17,005 nucleotides of DNA from an uncultured Alistipes sp. GTDB lineage: Bacteria > Bacteroidota > Bacteroidia > Bacteroidales > Rikenellaceae. The stretch spans positions 1 to 17,005 of the forward strand of contig USCH01000036.1 in the NCBI GenBank assembly GCA_900553175.1. The letters run 5' to 3'. The notes beneath the pieces are model-generated. The model ran no database searches. It was given only the letters and a program-made list of their open reading frames with translations, and was not told the origin of the DNA. Positions 16,960 through 17,005 of the stretch are shown here, in pieces. A program made the position numbers and the translations under genes. Each line of letters opens with the position of its first letter. Within the stretch, counting starts at the first letter, position 1.

Positions 16960-17005
16960 CGCGGGATAGAGCAGTTGGCAGCTCGTCGGGCTCATAACCC
17001 GGAGG
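16960..17005 (+). tRNA. trnfM: Initiator tRNA-fMet, anticodon CAT (partial, cut by window end)
   Basis: The 5' part of the cloverleaf is visible: acceptor strand CGCGGGA, D stem GAGC/GCTC, anticodon stem TCGGG/CCCGG with loop CTCATAA, anticodon CAT at 16993-16995. The three consecutive G-C pairs GGG/CCC in the anticodon stem and the leading C mark an initiator rather than an elongator methionine tRNA. The T arm and the 3' acceptor strand lie beyond the window. Confidence 0.93.

Overview
The window looks like chromosomal DNA of a GC-rich member of the Bacteroidota, most likely an Alistipes-like Bacteroidales bacterium. The genus is an inference from protein style and base composition. The phylum is better supported: several transcription units start behind the Bacteroidota promoter pair (a -33 TTTG or TTG, about 20 bases, then a -7 TAnnTTTG), and ribosome binding sites are A-rich instead of Shine-Dalgarno-like. 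I see no insertion sequence, prophage, CRISPR array or attachment site.

Layout. 1-4643: the 3' end of rpoB and all of rpoC, closed by a strong bidirectional terminator. 4645-6491: a GC-rich repeat block, then a divergent pair, a secreted DUF1349 protein (minus) and a PAS-like/LuxR-type regulator (plus); their promoters seem to share one palindromic -7 box. 6498-9501 (minus): a FadL/OmpP1 outer-membrane channel, a terminator that overlaps the promoter of tRNA-Arg(CCT), the tRNA, a second terminator, and a single-chain iron-sulfur L-serine ammonia-lyase. 9601-10995 (minus): a class I aminotransferase with its own promoter. 11050-11221 (plus): tRNA-Ser(TGA) with promoter and terminator. 11222-11856 holds no protein gene. 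It contains a pyrimidine-rich stretch, a candidate 80-nt structured small RNA on the minus strand with its own promoter and terminator, a C9 tract inside that promoter, and the promoter of the next operon. 16883-17005: promoter and first part of initiator tRNA-fMet, cut by the window end.

The most interesting locus is the tight five-gene operon at 11857-16781, which encodes a heterodisulfide-reductase (Hdr)-like redox complex: HdrC-like, HdrB-like, minimal HdrA-like FAD protein, a second small HdrC-like ferredoxin, and a membrane HdrE/HdrD-type fusion. Gaps are 2-4 bases or a one-base overlap, so the five are probably made together. The order C-B-A-C-(B/D) resembles the sulfur-oxidation sHdr cluster, but the last CCG protein here carries a membrane domain, as in Qmo/Hme/Dsr-type quinone-linked complexes. 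I infer a membrane-attached electron-transfer complex joining the menaquinone pool to a cytoplasmic disulfide, thiol or ferredoxin couple. The substrate cannot be read from the sequence, and no hydrogenase, MvhD, NADH-oxidising or lipoate-binding partner gene lies in the window.
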